64,000 nt of DNA from Sulfurovum sp. AR. GTDB lineage: Bacteria; Campylobacterota; Campylobacteria; Campylobacterales; Sulfurovaceae. The notes beneath the pieces were generated by a model, which worked only from the letters and a program-made list of their open reading frames with translations, ran no database searches and was not told the DNA's origin. Below are positions 17,754 through 24,970 of the stretch, in pieces. The stretch's first letter is position 1; each line of letters starts with the position of its first letter. Position numbers and translations under genes: made by a program. The stretch spans positions 1 through 64,000 of the forward strand of contig NZ_AJLE01000002.1 in NCBI RefSeq assembly GCF_000296775.1, in the 5' to 3' direction.

Positions 17754-18897
17754 GAAAAAATCTCTATTAAGATTTTTAACACTTTATGTGGCCATGGTCA
17801 TATTTTTGATCACACTGCTATCACTGTTTTATTATCAAAGTCAGGAAAAACTGATGCTTTCTGATCAGCGGGCGATGCTGACCAAATATGCGTATATCCA
17901 AACGAGAAGACTGAAAGTACTGCATCATTTTTTTCCTGAAAGAGTGGAATATCCTCGTGATCCCCGTTTCAAATCAGCGATCTATGATCTAGAACATATG
18001 AAAATATTTTCATTACTGGAAGATGAAAATGTACGTTTTGATGCGGAAGAGATCTATATTACGAATGGTCATATACATTTAGTAAAAATGCTGGATGAAT
18101 TTTATTTAGGAACGAAATACCTTGTTATAGAAGTAAAAGACAGTGGTGCATGGCGAGGAGAGATATGGAAAAATATCATCACTTATGGTATGGTTGTCTT
18201 TATCTTTTTTATGCTGTTCGGACTCTATCTTGCTAAACTGTTTTTAAAGCCGATGCGGGATTCCATTGTACTGTTAGACAGGTTTATTAAGGATACGACA
18301 CATGAACTTAATACACCGCTCTCTGCGATACTGGCAAATATAGAGATGATGGATACCGATGTAATGGTAGAGAAAAATAAGACCAAGCTGGCACGAATCA
18401 ACATTGCAGCGAAAACAGTTTCTGTACTCTACAAAGACCTCACCTATCTTATGTTGGAAGAAGATAAAGAGAACCATGATGAAGAGATAGAGATCAAAGA
18501 GCTCATCTATAACAGAGTAGAGTATTTCTCTGTTCTAGCACAGTCAAAACATATAGCGTATGATCTTGACTTGGAAGAAACAACAATTACTATGGATAGA
18601 CGCAAATTTACCAGAGTGATAGATAATCTGATATCTAATGCGATCAAATATAATAAACGTAACGGCACTATAGGCATACGATCAAGAGAAGGGTTGTTGG
18701 TGATATGGGATACAGGTATAGGTATACATGAAGAAAAAGTACCTTTCATTTTTGATCGTTATATGCGATTTAATAACAGTGAAGGTGGTTTTGGTATTGG
18801 TCTGAGCATTGTTAAAAAAATAGTAGATGAATACCATATCTCAATAGAGGTAGACTCAAAAGAAGGCGAGGGTACAAAAATGGTGTTACGATGGTAA
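17707..18897 (+). CDS. Sensor histidine kinase
   Basis: Membrane sensor partner of the upstream regulator. Helices near residues 23-44 and 160-182 flank a periplasmic domain of about 115 aa. HisKA has THELNTPLSA with the phosphorylated His, and HATPase_c has the N box DNLISNAIKYNKR, WDTGIGI and GFGIGLSIVKK. The start is uncertain. TTG at 17707 has AAGGAAAG upstream but overlaps the regulator by 47 nt; TTG 17743 or ATG 17794 are alternatives, the latter cutting into helix 1. Confidence 0.88.
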   Translation: MLALKNKATNSLLRSEKKSLLRFLTLYVAMVIFLITLLSLFYYQSQEKLMLSDQRAMLTKYAYIQTRRLKVLHHFFPERVEYPRDPRFKSAIYDLEHMKIFSLLEDENVRFDAEEIYITNGHIHLVKMLDEFYLGTKYLVIEVKDSGAWRGEIWKNIITYGMVVFIFFMLFGLYLAKLFLKPMRDSIVLLDRFIKDTTHELNTPLSAILANIEMMDTDVMVEKNKTKLARINIAAKTVSVLYKDLTYLMLEEDKENHDEEIEIKELIYNRVEYFSVLAQSKHIAYDLDLEETTITMDRRKFTRVIDNLISNAIKYNKRNGTIGIRSREGLLVIWDTGIGIHEEKVPFIFDRYMRFNNSEGGFGIGLSIVKKIVDEYHISIEVDSKEGEGTKMVLRW

Positions 18898-19223
18898 AGC
18901 CTATCATTCTATGTTTTGTCTTGGTTTCAGGTGTGTTCGCCCAGAATGCGTATGAACGTCATTGTGTGGAGTGTCATAAAGAGTTACCCACATCACTGCA
19001 GCGTATGTTTATGCGTTATCTACTTGTCTATAGTGGTGAAGAAAATGTGAAAGCAGGGATGAAACACTATTTGAAATACCCTTTAAAAGAGATCTCTGTC
19101 ATGTCTGACCTGTTTATAGACACATATGGTATTAAAGAGAAAACCAAGTTGAGTGACCGTGAAATTGATGAAGCCTTGGACATTTATTGGGATAAATATA
19201 AGGTATTTAATAAGTTGAAGTAG
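18891..19223 (+). CDS. Small secreted cytochrome c-like protein (one CXXCH)
   Basis: This 110-aa protein has a signal peptide (MVKPIILCFVLVSGVFA) followed immediately by the heme-binding motif CVECH (about 25-29). It has no obvious distal Met ligand in the usual place, though several Met residues follow. It overlaps the kinase gene by 7 nt, so it belongs to the trxC-regulator-kinase operon and could be a redox accessory of the sensor. A remnant of a second copy of its 3' end follows at 19235-19288. Confidence 0.75.
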   Translation: MVKPIILCFVLVSGVFAQNAYERHCVECHKELPTSLQRMFMRYLLVYSGEENVKAGMKHYLKYPLKEISVMSDLFIDTYGIKEKTKLSDREIDEALDIYWDKYKVFNKLK

Positions 19224-19234
19224 TTACTTATTGT

Positions 19235-19288
19235 CAAGCTTTAGATATATATTGGGATAAGTTTAAGGTTTTTAATAAGTTGAAGTAG
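19235..19288 (+). pseudogene. Relic of a duplicated cytochrome-like 3' end
   Basis: Translation from 19235 gives QALDIYWDKFKVFNKLK and stop, nearly identical to the last 16 residues of the preceding gene (ALDIYWDKYKVFNKLK). The downstream bases GTAGTTAC also repeat. Several differences are synonymous, so this is an old gene duplication from which everything but the 3' end has been lost, not a recent slip. Confidence 0.8.
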
Positions 19289-19335
19289 TTACAATAACTT
19301 TGGATAAGGTTATATTATAAAAAAGGAAGAATGAA

Positions 19336-19659
19336 ATGAAAAGAATAGTCACTGTACTTAGTCTTGTTGCATTTGCAATGGTTAGTACGCCTACAGTCGC
19401 ATCTGCGAGTGTCAAAAAAGGTCAAAAAATATACAAGAAGAAGGTGAGAAAATATTGTGGATTCTCAGGTGTGAGATTTGCAAGACAGCATAATCAGGAT
19501 GAATGGGAAGAGATATATGATGATGGTGAATTTCCAGCAGAAATGAAAAGAATTTGTCCCAAATTACCTCTAAATAAAATTAAAAAATCTTGGTGGAAAC
19601 ATTTGTATGAATTTACTTATGAATATGGTGAAGGTGGATCTCACGTTCCAAAGTGTTAA
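19336..19659 (+). CDS. Periplasmic three-Cys protein, cytochrome c-like but without CXXCH (copy 1)
   Basis: This 107-aa protein has a signal peptide ending near ASA. The mature part begins with KKGQKIYKKK, like the start of small cytochromes c, but the heme site is replaced by a single Cys (KYCGFSGVRFA). Two more cysteines occur in ICPK and at the very C-terminus (VPKC). It is homologous to the next gene. It may be a former cytochrome turned structural or metal/sulfur-binding protein; the function is unknown. Confidence 0.75.
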   Translation: MKRIVTVLSLVAFAMVSTPTVASASVKKGQKIYKKKVRKYCGFSGVRFARQHNQDEWEEIYDDGEFPAEMKRICPKLPLNKIKKSWWKHLYEFTYEYGEGGSHVPKC

Positions 19660-19676
19660 CACAAATGTAACTTCTC

Positions 19677-19708
19677 GAAGCAGTTGTGAACCTTCTGCTT
19701 CTTCTTTC
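19677..19708 (+). terminator. Hairpin terminator between the two three-Cys genes
   Basis: GAAGCAG (19677-19683) pairs with CTGCTTC (19695-19701) across an 11-nt loop, followed by the T-rich TTCTTTC. A new -10-like box, TATTAT/TATACT at 19741-19749, then precedes the next gene. Confidence 0.45.
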
Positions 19709-19776
19709 ACACACTTCACAATATTTTCACAATTACGTGCTATTATACTTTTACCTAAAAATAAAAAGGATTATAT

Positions 19777-20094
19777 ATGAAGACTATGACTAAATTAGCA
19801 GTTGCTGCTTTACTTGGTATGACATTACTTTCATCAACTGCATCTGCAGATGTGAAAAAAGGTCAAAAAATTTATCTTAAGAAGCTAAAAGCTCCTTGTG
19901 GATTCAATGGTGTTAAGTTTGCACAATCACATACACAAGATGAGTGGGAAGCGATCCATGAAGCTGGTAAATTTGAGGCTGAAGTTAAAAAGCTTTGTCC
20001 AAAAGTAAAAAAATTCAAAGCAAAATATATTCCAGATGTATATGACTTTGCATATGAGTATGCAAGTGATTCAGGTAACGTACCATCTTGTTAA
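19777..20094 (+). CDS. Periplasmic three-Cys protein, cytochrome c-like but without CXXCH (copy 2)
   Basis: This 105-aa paralogue of the previous gene has a signal peptide (MKTMTKLAVAALLGMTLLSS), then KKGQKIYLKK, CGFNGVKFA, QDEWEAIHEAGKF, LCPK and a C-terminal SC. The three cysteine positions and the DEWE segment are conserved between copies while the C-terminal half has diverged. It has its own predicted promoter and a following hairpin, so the copies are transcribed separately. A c553 gene follows. Confidence 0.75.
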   Translation: MKTMTKLAVAALLGMTLLSSTASADVKKGQKIYLKKLKAPCGFNGVKFAQSHTQDEWEAIHEAGKFEAEVKKLCPKVKKFKAKYIPDVYDFAYEYASDSGNVPSC

Positions 20095-20123
20095 GGTATG
20101 TATCTTAAATTAAAATAGAGGTG

Positions 20124-20148
20124 GAACTTCTGCGTGTAGCAGAACTTC
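20124..20148 (+). terminator. Hairpin between three-Cys gene 2 and the c553 gene
   Basis: GAA(C)TTCTGC and GCAGAA(C)TTC form a 9-bp stem with one C-C mismatch and a GTGTA loop, followed by TTAATGT. It is a weak terminator or processing hairpin 35 nt before the c553 start. Confidence 0.4.
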
Positions 20149-20182
20149 TTAATGTAATACAAATAAACTTAAAGGAATTAAA

Positions 20183-20479
20183 ATGAAAAAAATTGCAATC
20201 GCAATGTTATTTGCTGGATCTACACTACTTATGGCTGATGGTGCTGCTGCTTACGCTAAATGTATCGGTTGTCACGGTGCAAACGGAGAAAAAGCTGCTC
20301 TAGGTAAATCTGCTATTATCACAGGTCAAGATGCAGCTAAAACAGTTGAACAACTTAACGGTTATAAAGCAGGTACACTTAACCAACACGGTATGGGTGG
20401 TCTTATGAAAGGTCAAGTAGCTTCTATGGATGATGCTACTATCAAAGCTGTTGCAGATTACATTGCAGCAATGAAATAA
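20183..20479 (+). CDS. Periplasmic cytochrome c553-like protein
   Basis: Single-heme electron carrier, 98 aa. It has a signal peptide ending near MADG, the heme motif CIGCHG (about 27-32), Gly/Ala-rich loops, and a Met-containing region (GGLMKGQVASM) that can supply the axial ligand, ending with the helix VADYIAAMK. AAAGGAAT precedes the ATG. Such c553 proteins donate electrons to terminal oxidases in Campylobacterota. A strong terminator follows. Confidence 0.9.
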   Translation: MKKIAIAMLFAGSTLLMADGAAAYAKCIGCHGANGEKAALGKSAIITGQDAAKTVEQLNGYKAGTLNQHGMGGLMKGQVASMDDATIKAVADYIAAMK

Positions 20480-20492
20480 GTTTTTAATTTCA

Positions 20493-20525
20493 ATTCAAAA
20501 GCCTTTTGGCTTTTGAATGTTTCTA
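20493..20525. terminator. Strong bidirectional terminator
   Basis: ATTCAAAAGCC (20493-20503) and GGCTTTTGAAT (20508-20518) form a perfect 11-bp stem with a TTTT loop, T-rich on both sides. It separates the c553 gene from the convergent DUF4395 gene. Confidence 0.85.
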
Positions 20526-20606
20526 CACTCTTTTTAAAATTTCTCTCATCATTATTTAATTTACATATATTTTTTATTGTAATACAAACAAGTATTTACG
20601 TTTATA

Positions 20607-21290
20607 TTACATACTACTTCCACATTTTCCTGTTTCACATTTCATTTGTTTCATGTATCTCTCTTCTTCTATATTAGGATCTTTAGCGTGATTCATACTA
20701 TCACTTAAAAAATATAGACCGGTAAAAAACAGGACTAAGCTTGTCATTTGCAGTTTAGAGAATTGTTGTATCTTGTCTTTAGTTTTGACCACACAGACAT
20801 TACCTGGACAATAGAGTGGTTTGTTCTTTTGTATCTTCTGATAGAGTATGCAACCTATACATATGCCAAATGCAGTCTCACTAAATAAAAATGTAATACA
20901 GAGTAGACAGATACCGATTTTAATTGTAGTCATGATCTCAAATATTACAATAATGAAGAACATAATCAATGAAAGTAAAAACCCGATTGACCACGCAAAT
21001 CTTTTTTGTTTGGCACCCACATATTCCGGTGTTTGATTTTGTACGAAAAAACGACCTATAATGAGGCTAGGTGCATAGTTTGGGTTGATAAAGATACGTA
21101 TAAAAAAGTCTATCATAAAGACCGTTACAAAAATTTTTGTAAAAATAAAATTATGTGTTATATATGAATTTACAAATGATGCAATAGCCGGCAAAAGTAA
21201 TATTCCTGCACCTGCACGTGCTTCACGTTCATTTAGTACAGGTATGTCATACCCGTCTACCGATTCACCAAAATAGATATATTTCTTCAT
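20607..21290 (-). CDS. DUF4395 membrane protein with GKCG C-terminal tail
   Basis: This 227-aa inner-membrane protein has about five hydrophobic segments. The DUF4395 features are VLNEREARAGAG, FFIRIFINP, PEYVGAKQKRFAW and CIGCILY (about 145-151). A further CPGNVCVV pair follows, then an extra helix, and the C-terminus reads MKQMKCETGKCGSSM. The tail matches the MKCAPGKCG end of the membrane protein at 11353-12138, suggesting a shared metal or thiol function. It is transcribed divergently from a shorter DUF4395 gene in the sulfhydrylase cluster. Confidence 0.75.
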   Translation of the reverse strand: MKKYIYFGESVDGYDIPVLNEREARAGAGILLLPAIASFVNSYITHNFIFTKIFVTVFMIDFFIRIFINPNYAPSLIIGRFFVQNQTPEYVGAKQKRFAWSIGFLLSLIMFFIIVIFEIMTTIKIGICLLCITFLFSETAFGICIGCILYQKIQKNKPLYCPGNVCVVKTKDKIQQFSKLQMTSLVLFFTGLYFLSDSMNHAKDPNIEEERYMKQMKCETGKCGSSM

Positions 21291-21394
21291 TTAAATAAAA
21301 TTCCTTTTAAGCATTTATATAAGAGATTATATTGTCATTGTGTGTATAGAGTGTGTAGTATTATACCCTTTTTCTATAAAACCTATAGATTTAC

Positions 21395-21423
21395 TTGACA
21401 TTAAAAATAGATTTGGTTAAAAT
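21395..21423 (+). promoter_or_regulatory. Sigma-70 promoter of the DUF4395-Rrf2-sulfhydrylase operon
   Basis: A perfect TTGACA (21395-21400) and TAAAAT (21418-21423) are separated by 17 bp. Such a full -35 is rare in this window. It predicts a transcript start near 21430 and a leader of about 190 nt. Confidence 0.65.
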
Positions 21424-21445
21424 ACAATTATAAGCACTTGTAAAA

Positions 21446-21562
21446 ACCCTAGAGATTTACATAGACAAGGGCATTGTACATTTTTCTTGGTGATTTTAGT
21501 CTCCCCCTATACACAAGCTTAGGAAAAGGTCAATGTAGTAAATTACTCTAGGGTCTTTAGAG
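21446..21562 (+). promoter_or_regulatory. Structured 5' leader with mutually exclusive helices (riboswitch- or attenuator-like)
   Basis: ACCCTAGAG-ATTTAC (21446-21460) pairs with GTAAAT-TA-CTCTAGGGT (21538-21554), giving 15 bp with a 2-nt bulge closing a domain of about 77 nt. The 3' strand can instead pair locally: CTCTA (21546-21550) with TAGAG (21558-21562). Downstream is a small GGG-CTTTA-CCC hairpin before the RBS. It does not match any riboswitch consensus I remember, including SAM classes, although the operon makes homocysteine or methionine precursors. Confidence 0.5.
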
Positions 21563-21623
21563 GTGCTAATGATACGGCGAATGGGCTTTACCCCAAAATG
21601 TTACTTCAGTGAAAGGAAAGAAT

Positions 21624-22082
21624 ATGTCTCCAAGTTGTCCGATATCTACAAGACGAGTTGACGCTAATATGGTAAGAATAATCTCTTTCCAGGTAGCTCT
21701 TTTTACGCTTTTATTTTTGATCACACAACAGAGTTTCTTTGTATGGGTTATCCTATTTGATTTCTTTATGAGAGCATTACGTCTCTTAAATTTCAGTTTA
21801 TTTCAGATCATTGGTAAATTTGTACTCAAAGGATGGGGTGTTGCACCTAAACTTTGTGATGAATCACCCAAAAGATTCGCTCTGTATCTGGGACTCGTCA
21901 CTTCGTTAATTATTGTAGTATTTTATTTTGCTGGTTTTATACTATTTGCTACAGTGGTAGCGGTTATTTTATTAATTTGTGCATTACTTGAGACAGTATT
22001 CGATTTTTGTATAGGATGTAAGCTATACTACGCAATACAAATCGGTAAAGGTCTTTTAGGAAATGATAGGAATATCCAGTAA
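21624..22082 (+). CDS. DUF4395 membrane protein (short form)
   Basis: The start is set at ATG 21624 after AAAGGAAAG; a GTG at 21609 is in frame but lies within the ribosome binding site. The 152-aa product (MSPSCPISTRRVDANMVR) has four hydrophobic segments and the DUF4395 features FFMRALRLLNFS, KRFALYLG and DFCIGCKLYYAI. It lacks the C-terminal extension and GKCG tail of the divergent homologue. It overlaps the Rrf2 gene by 20 nt in an operon with O-acetylhomoserine sulfhydrylase, so a role in sulfur transfer or transport is plausible. Confidence 0.7.
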   Translation: MSPSCPISTRRVDANMVRIISFQVALFTLLFLITQQSFFVWVILFDFFMRALRLLNFSLFQIIGKFVLKGWGVAPKLCDESPKRFALYLGLVTSLIIVVFYFAGFILFATVVAVILLICALLETVFDFCIGCKLYYAIQIGKGLLGNDRNIQ

Positions 22083-22476
22083 AACAATTTATGCTATCGC
22101 TGCACTTCAGGAGTTAGATTCTATTCCGGATGATAAAGTTCTGAAGATAAAAGAGATAGCAGCCAATGCATCCATTCCACAAAACTTTTTGGAGCAAATA
22201 CTTTTAGAACTTAAAAAGCAGGGTCTTCTTACCAGCATCAAAGGTGCACATGGCGGATACAAACTTGCAAAAAGCCTTAAAGATATCACGCTTAAAGATG
22301 TGGTACTTATCTTGGAGTCAGATATATTTGCTGATAACTATCAGACAGATAGTCAAGCTCTAAAACTCTTTTGGGATGATATTAAACAAAAAGTCTCAGC
22401 GGTTTTCGAGATCCCGTTGTCGGAACTGAAGAACTATCAACTTAAAGCCAACCAGATACTTAATTATTCAATATAG
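22063..22476 (+). CDS. Rrf2-family transcriptional regulator
   Basis: This 137-aa protein has the Rrf2 winged helix: SSKTIYAIAALQEL at the start, IPQNFLEQILLELKKQGLL (recognition region, about 45-63) and the wing SIKGAHGGYKLAK. The three clustered cysteines that bind Fe-S in IscR/NsrR are absent, which makes it more like CymR, the cysteine-metabolism repressor. That fits its place directly before the sulfhydrylase gene (8-nt gap). Its operator may be in 21291-21623. Confidence 0.85.
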   Translation: MIGISSKTIYAIAALQELDSIPDDKVLKIKEIAANASIPQNFLEQILLELKKQGLLTSIKGAHGGYKLAKSLKDITLKDVVLILESDIFADNYQTDSQALKLFWDDIKQKVSAVFEIPLSELKNYQLKANQILNYSI

Positions 22477-22484
22477 GAACAACG

Positions 22485-23744
22485 ATGAACAATACCACTG
22501 ATTTTGACTACTTCAATACCTTACTTGTACAAAATGTAGGTTCAAGAGTAGGCGCTATTGCACCTACGATCACCCCATCTGCAGCGTATGGCTATGAAAA
22601 TGCCGAAGAGGCAGAAGGTATATTTGCTGCCCAGGTCAATAAACCGCTTTATGCTAGAGTAGGTAATCCGACCAATGCCAAATTGGAAGCTATCGTAGCG
22701 AAGATGGAGGGTGGATTTGGTGCCATTGCCACCTCTTCAGGTATGGGTGCTATCTCTATGGTCTGCAGTGCTTTTTTATCAGCCGGAGATGAATTGCTTT
22801 GTATTGGTGGTTTTTTTGGGGGTACCTATTCTCTGGTCAACGAAACTTTGGCACGTTTCGGTATCACCAACACTTTTTGTACCGTAGATGATTTTGAACA
22901 TATTGAAGCAACACTTCAACGTGGTATCAAGATGGTTCTTTTTGAGTCTGTAGGTAATCCAAGCCTCACACTTCCTGATATACAGCGTATTATTGACCTT
23001 TGTAACCAGTATGAAACATTGGTCATGATCGACAATACTGCGACACCACTTCTGGTTAGACCGCTGGAGATGGGTGCGGACATCTCTGTGCACTCCTCAA
23101 CCAAAAATATGTCTGGACACTCAGCTGCACTAGGTGGTATAGCTGTTTTCAGAGCTGTAAAAGAAGAGGGAGATAAACTGCTGAACCCGAAATATGCAGA
23201 TGTACATAAAATAGTGAAAAAGATGGGGGAAAAAGCATTTATACCTATCTGTAAAAAGCGTGCTATTCGAGATTTTGGTATGACTGCCAATGCCTTTGGT
23301 TCATTTATGACCATGGTAGGATTGGAAACACTCTCACTCAGAGTAGAGAGGATCAATAAAAGTGTGGAAACTGTCGCAGCACTGCTTGATGAAAAACTGC
23401 CTGATGGGGTAAGCGTAAACCACCCGTCATTAGTGTCAAGCCCAGATCATGCACGATACAAATCAGACTTTGCACAGGGGTGCGGGCCACTACTCACTCT
23501 AGACTGTGGCACAAAAGAACGGGCATTTACCCTCCTTAACAAACTGAATCTTGTGATACAAACTGCGAACATAGGGGACAATAGAACACTTGCATTGCAT
23601 ATGACAAGTACCATTTACAGTGATTTTGATGAGGAGACCCGTAAATTTCTAGGTGTACATGAAGGATTGATCCGTGTTTCCATAGGCCTTGAAGATCCTA
23701 AGGCCATTGCAGAAGACTTTTTACAAGCAGCGAATGCACTGTAA
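22485..23744 (+). CDS. metY: O-acetylhomoserine sulfhydrylase (PLP-dependent)
   Basis: Converts O-acetylhomoserine and sulfide to homocysteine. The 419-aa protein of the Cys/Met metabolism PLP family has ATSSGMGAI, DNTATPLL (Asp contacting the PLP ring) and SVHSSTKNMSGHSAALGG with the Schiff-base Lys in STKN (about 207). The C-terminal part is normal in length. It is last in an operon with DUF4395 and Rrf2, so it is probably regulated by sulfur or cysteine status. Confidence 0.88.
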   Translation: MNNTTDFDYFNTLLVQNVGSRVGAIAPTITPSAAYGYENAEEAEGIFAAQVNKPLYARVGNPTNAKLEAIVAKMEGGFGAIATSSGMGAISMVCSAFLSAGDELLCIGGFFGGTYSLVNETLARFGITNTFCTVDDFEHIEATLQRGIKMVLFESVGNPSLTLPDIQRIIDLCNQYETLVMIDNTATPLLVRPLEMGADISVHSSTKNMSGHSAALGGIAVFRAVKEEGDKLLNPKYADVHKIVKKMGEKAFIPICKKRAIRDFGMTANAFGSFMTMVGLETLSLRVERINKSVETVAALLDEKLPDGVSVNHPSLVSSPDHARYKSDFAQGCGPLLTLDCGTKERAFTLLNKLNLVIQTANIGDNRTLALHMTSTIYSDFDEETRKFLGVHEGLIRVSIGLEDPKAIAEDFLQAANAL

Positions 23745-23752
23745 GTAGCTAA

Positions 23753-24970
23753 GTGCGATATATGTTTCTGCGCTTTTCTCTGTTCCTCATGTTTTTGTTG
23801 GTTTCTCTTGAAGCCAAGAGTGAAGATGAAGGACTTATCTATCTCAATATGATGAGAGAAAAGAGTGGTCTTATTAAACTTAAAACCAATAAAGCTTTAC
23901 ACAATGCAGCTGCTTCTCACGCCCACTATCTTATACAGCATCAAAGAAATGGACATTACGAAACAAAAGGAACTTCAGCCTATACAGGTAGTACACCGTC
24001 GCAGCGTGTAGTGAAAGCAGGGTACCCTTCCACTTTTGTGATGGAAAATGTCTCTATTAATACCGTAGGTCAGAAAAAATCCATTGACAATCTTTTTTCC
24101 GCGATCTACCATCGTTTAGTATTTTTGAATTTTGATAAAGATGAGATAGGTTTGGGGGTTTTCTCCAGTAAGAAAAAAAGACAAGTGAAACATGCCTATG
24201 TCTATAATTTGGGTTCTTCAGGTATTGCAGAGCTTTGCAGAAGGCCCTTTACTTTGACACGTGGTGTCTACTATATGACAGAGATTTGCAAACAGAGTAG
24301 CAAGATGGTACCTCAGTCACTTTTTGAAGAAACAAAAAATAATGTAAGACGAAAAAACAGCGAGATCATAGTCTATCCATATGCTGAACAGACTGATATC
24401 TGGCCTGCATTTTACAATGAATCTCCAGACCCACTGCCTGGTTATGCCGTCAGTGGTTTTCCTCTTTCTGTGCAGTTCAATCCTGTCTATCATACGCATG
24501 TAAGGTTACAATCTTTTCGTTTATTTGATGAAAATGGACAAGAGATCAAAGAAACCAAGATCCTGCAGTACAACAATGATCCTAACCATATTTTGACCGA
24601 ATGGGAATTCGTACTTATGCCATTGAAAAGATTGGAGTTTGATACAAAGTATACTGCAGTCTTTGAAGGTATTGCCAATGGGACTAAAGTCAAAAAACTT
24701 TGGAAATTCAGGACAGCAAAGCCTGAAGGAAAACTATACAGGGTGAGTAGGACTAAGACAACATTGGCTGTAAAGGCAGGTTCATCAGCCATACTTTACA
24801 TGGTTCCGGATTCCAGAAAAGATATCTTACACAGTTACCGGTCCAGGGGAGGTATCAATGCCTCATTCCTGGATCAAAATACCTTAAAGGTGACGTTCCC
24901 GAAGAGACGTTCTTCAGGAAGGGTCAGTTTGGACTTTGGTAAGAAAAAAGTTTTCTTTGACGTACAGTAG
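23753..24970 (+). CDS. Secreted CAP/SCP-domain protein
   Basis: This 405-aa protein has a signal peptide (MFLRFSLFLMFLLVSLEA), a CAP domain (about 25-155, with MMREKSGLIKLKTNKALHNAAASHAHYL and a later HRLVFLNF) and a C-terminal Ig-like beta domain (about 225-405). The bacterial CAP + Ig-like arrangement is known for extracellular proteins of unknown activity. GTG 23753 and ATG 23762 are both possible starts; the ATG gives the cleaner signal peptide. Confidence 0.75.
   Translation: MRYMFLRFSLFLMFLLVSLEAKSEDEGLIYLNMMREKSGLIKLKTNKALHNAAASHAHYLIQHQRNGHYETKGTSAYTGSTPSQRVVKAGYPSTFVMENVSINTVGQKKSIDNLFSAIYHRLVFLNFDKDEIGLGVFSSKKKRQVKHAYVYNLGSSGIAELCRRPFTLTRGVYYMTEICKQSSKMVPQSLFEETKNNVRRKNSEIIVYPYAEQTDIWPAFYNESPDPLPGYAVSGFPLSVQFNPVYHTHVRLQSFRLFDENGQEIKETKILQYNNDPNHILTEWEFVLMPLKRLEFDTKYTAVFEGIANGTKVKKLWKFRTAKPEGKLYRVSRTKTTLAVKAGSSAILYMVPDSRKDILHSYRSRGGINASFLDQNTLKVTFPKRRSSGRVSLDFGKKKVFFDVQ

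Larger units (their letters stand above)
21291..21623. other. 333-nt divergent intergenic region with two promoters and a structured leader
   Basis: No ORF is supported here. It holds a minus-strand TATAAT (21360-21365) for the DUF4395 gene at 20607, a plus-strand sigma-70 promoter at 21395-21423, and a long self-complementary leader (21446-21562) before the second DUF4395 gene. Confidence 0.6.

Noticed and set aside
21446-21610. SAM riboswitch assignment for the leader before the sulfhydrylase operon
   Set aside because: AGGTGCTAAT at 21561-21570 recalls a SAM-I segment, but the other conserved SAM-I and SAM-II blocks are missing.
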